DNA from: Bradyrhizobium symbiodeficiens
GTDB lineage: Bacteria; Pseudomonadota; Alphaproteobacteria; Rhizobiales; Xanthobacteraceae
NCBI RefSeq assembly: GCF_002266465.3
Contig: NZ_CP029427.2
Location: forward strand, 496,001-560,000
Length of the DNA: 64,000 nucleotides
Direction: 5' to 3'
The notes beneath the pieces were generated by a model. It made no database searches. It saw only the letters and a list, made by a program, of their open reading frames with translations, and was not told the origin of the DNA. Each line of letters begins with the position of its first letter. Position 1 is the first letter of the stretch. The position numbers were made by a program, and so were the translations under genes. Shown here in pieces: positions 63,879 to 64,000 of the stretch.

Positions 63879-64000
63879 GAATGGTCTGAGGAGTTTTGGA
63901 CCTCCGCTTCATTCAACCGGCTATGCTGGGGACATTCAATGAACCTTTCGGGCCTACCCGAGACAAATGAGAGTACTCGAAGGCGCGAGGACGAACTGAG

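Overview
The window looks like chromosome of a high-GC alphaproteobacterium, most likely Bradyrhizobium or a close relative. The evidence is the homogentisate cluster with its DUF2783 and DUF1272 companions, three coxSLM-like genes, otsBA beside an MFS transporter, inverted repeats of the 'cattccggg...cccggaatg' type, and DUF2924/serine-recombinase units. This is inference from gene content; no 16S gene is present.

Core region, 1-27.5 kb. The left edge carries an RND-type membrane fusion protein (cut by the window), an OmpA-like lipoprotein/porin and a caspase-fold TPR protein that has lost both catalytic residues. An AHL-lactonase-like hydrolase follows. The tyrosine/homogentisate block is MarR | flavin hydroxylase - DUF2783 - metallo-beta-lactamase - hmgA - fahA, then DUF1272, then Lrp | hpd. 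Hpd makes homogentisate, HmgA opens the ring and FahA splits fumarylacetoacetate; the maleylacetoacetate isomerase step is not in the window. Palindromes that fit MarR and Lrp operators lie in the two divergent promoters. Next come a CaiB-type CoA-transferase, a molybdenum hydroxylase operon (coxS-L-M order, form II CoxL motif) closed by a strong terminator, two tandem chemoreceptors with an almost identical 1.06-kb 3' half, an MFS permease, otsB, otsA and a small exported protein.

Accessory region, from tRNA-Ser(GGA) at 27.6 kb to at least 57 kb. Composition turns more AT-rich and genes become defence-like. Module 1 (28.1-37.1 kb) is a tightly coupled operon of SNF2 helicase, AIPR nuclease, type III-like methyltransferase and type III-like Res. 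A DUF2924/large serine recombinase unit follows, then an HTH/DnaA-N-like protein beside four GGTTGACA repeats, and a DUF1326-DUF2182 pair. Module 2 (44.1-48.7 kb) is GHKL ATPase - Hrq1-like helicase - PLD nuclease, the last with a one-base frameshift in a G tract. Module 3 (48.8-53.4 kb) is an HNH endonuclease divergent from a RecB-like nuclease/SF1 helicase fusion. Modules 2 and 3 are bracketed by three copies of the same 19-bp sequence (43879, 48717, 53497), which suggests insertion of defence cassettes at a common site. This arrangement is the most interesting signal in the window.

Right part, 53.5-64 kb. A truncated LuxR-like remnant, a fatty acid hydroxylase, a DUF5939 class III adenylate cyclase, many small rhizobial hypotheticals, a two-gene operon for secreted proteins (one clan-CD-peptidase-like), and an odd tRNA-Thr-like gene with C at position 33. 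Gene density is low here, with several stretches of 400-850 bases holding nothing I can identify.
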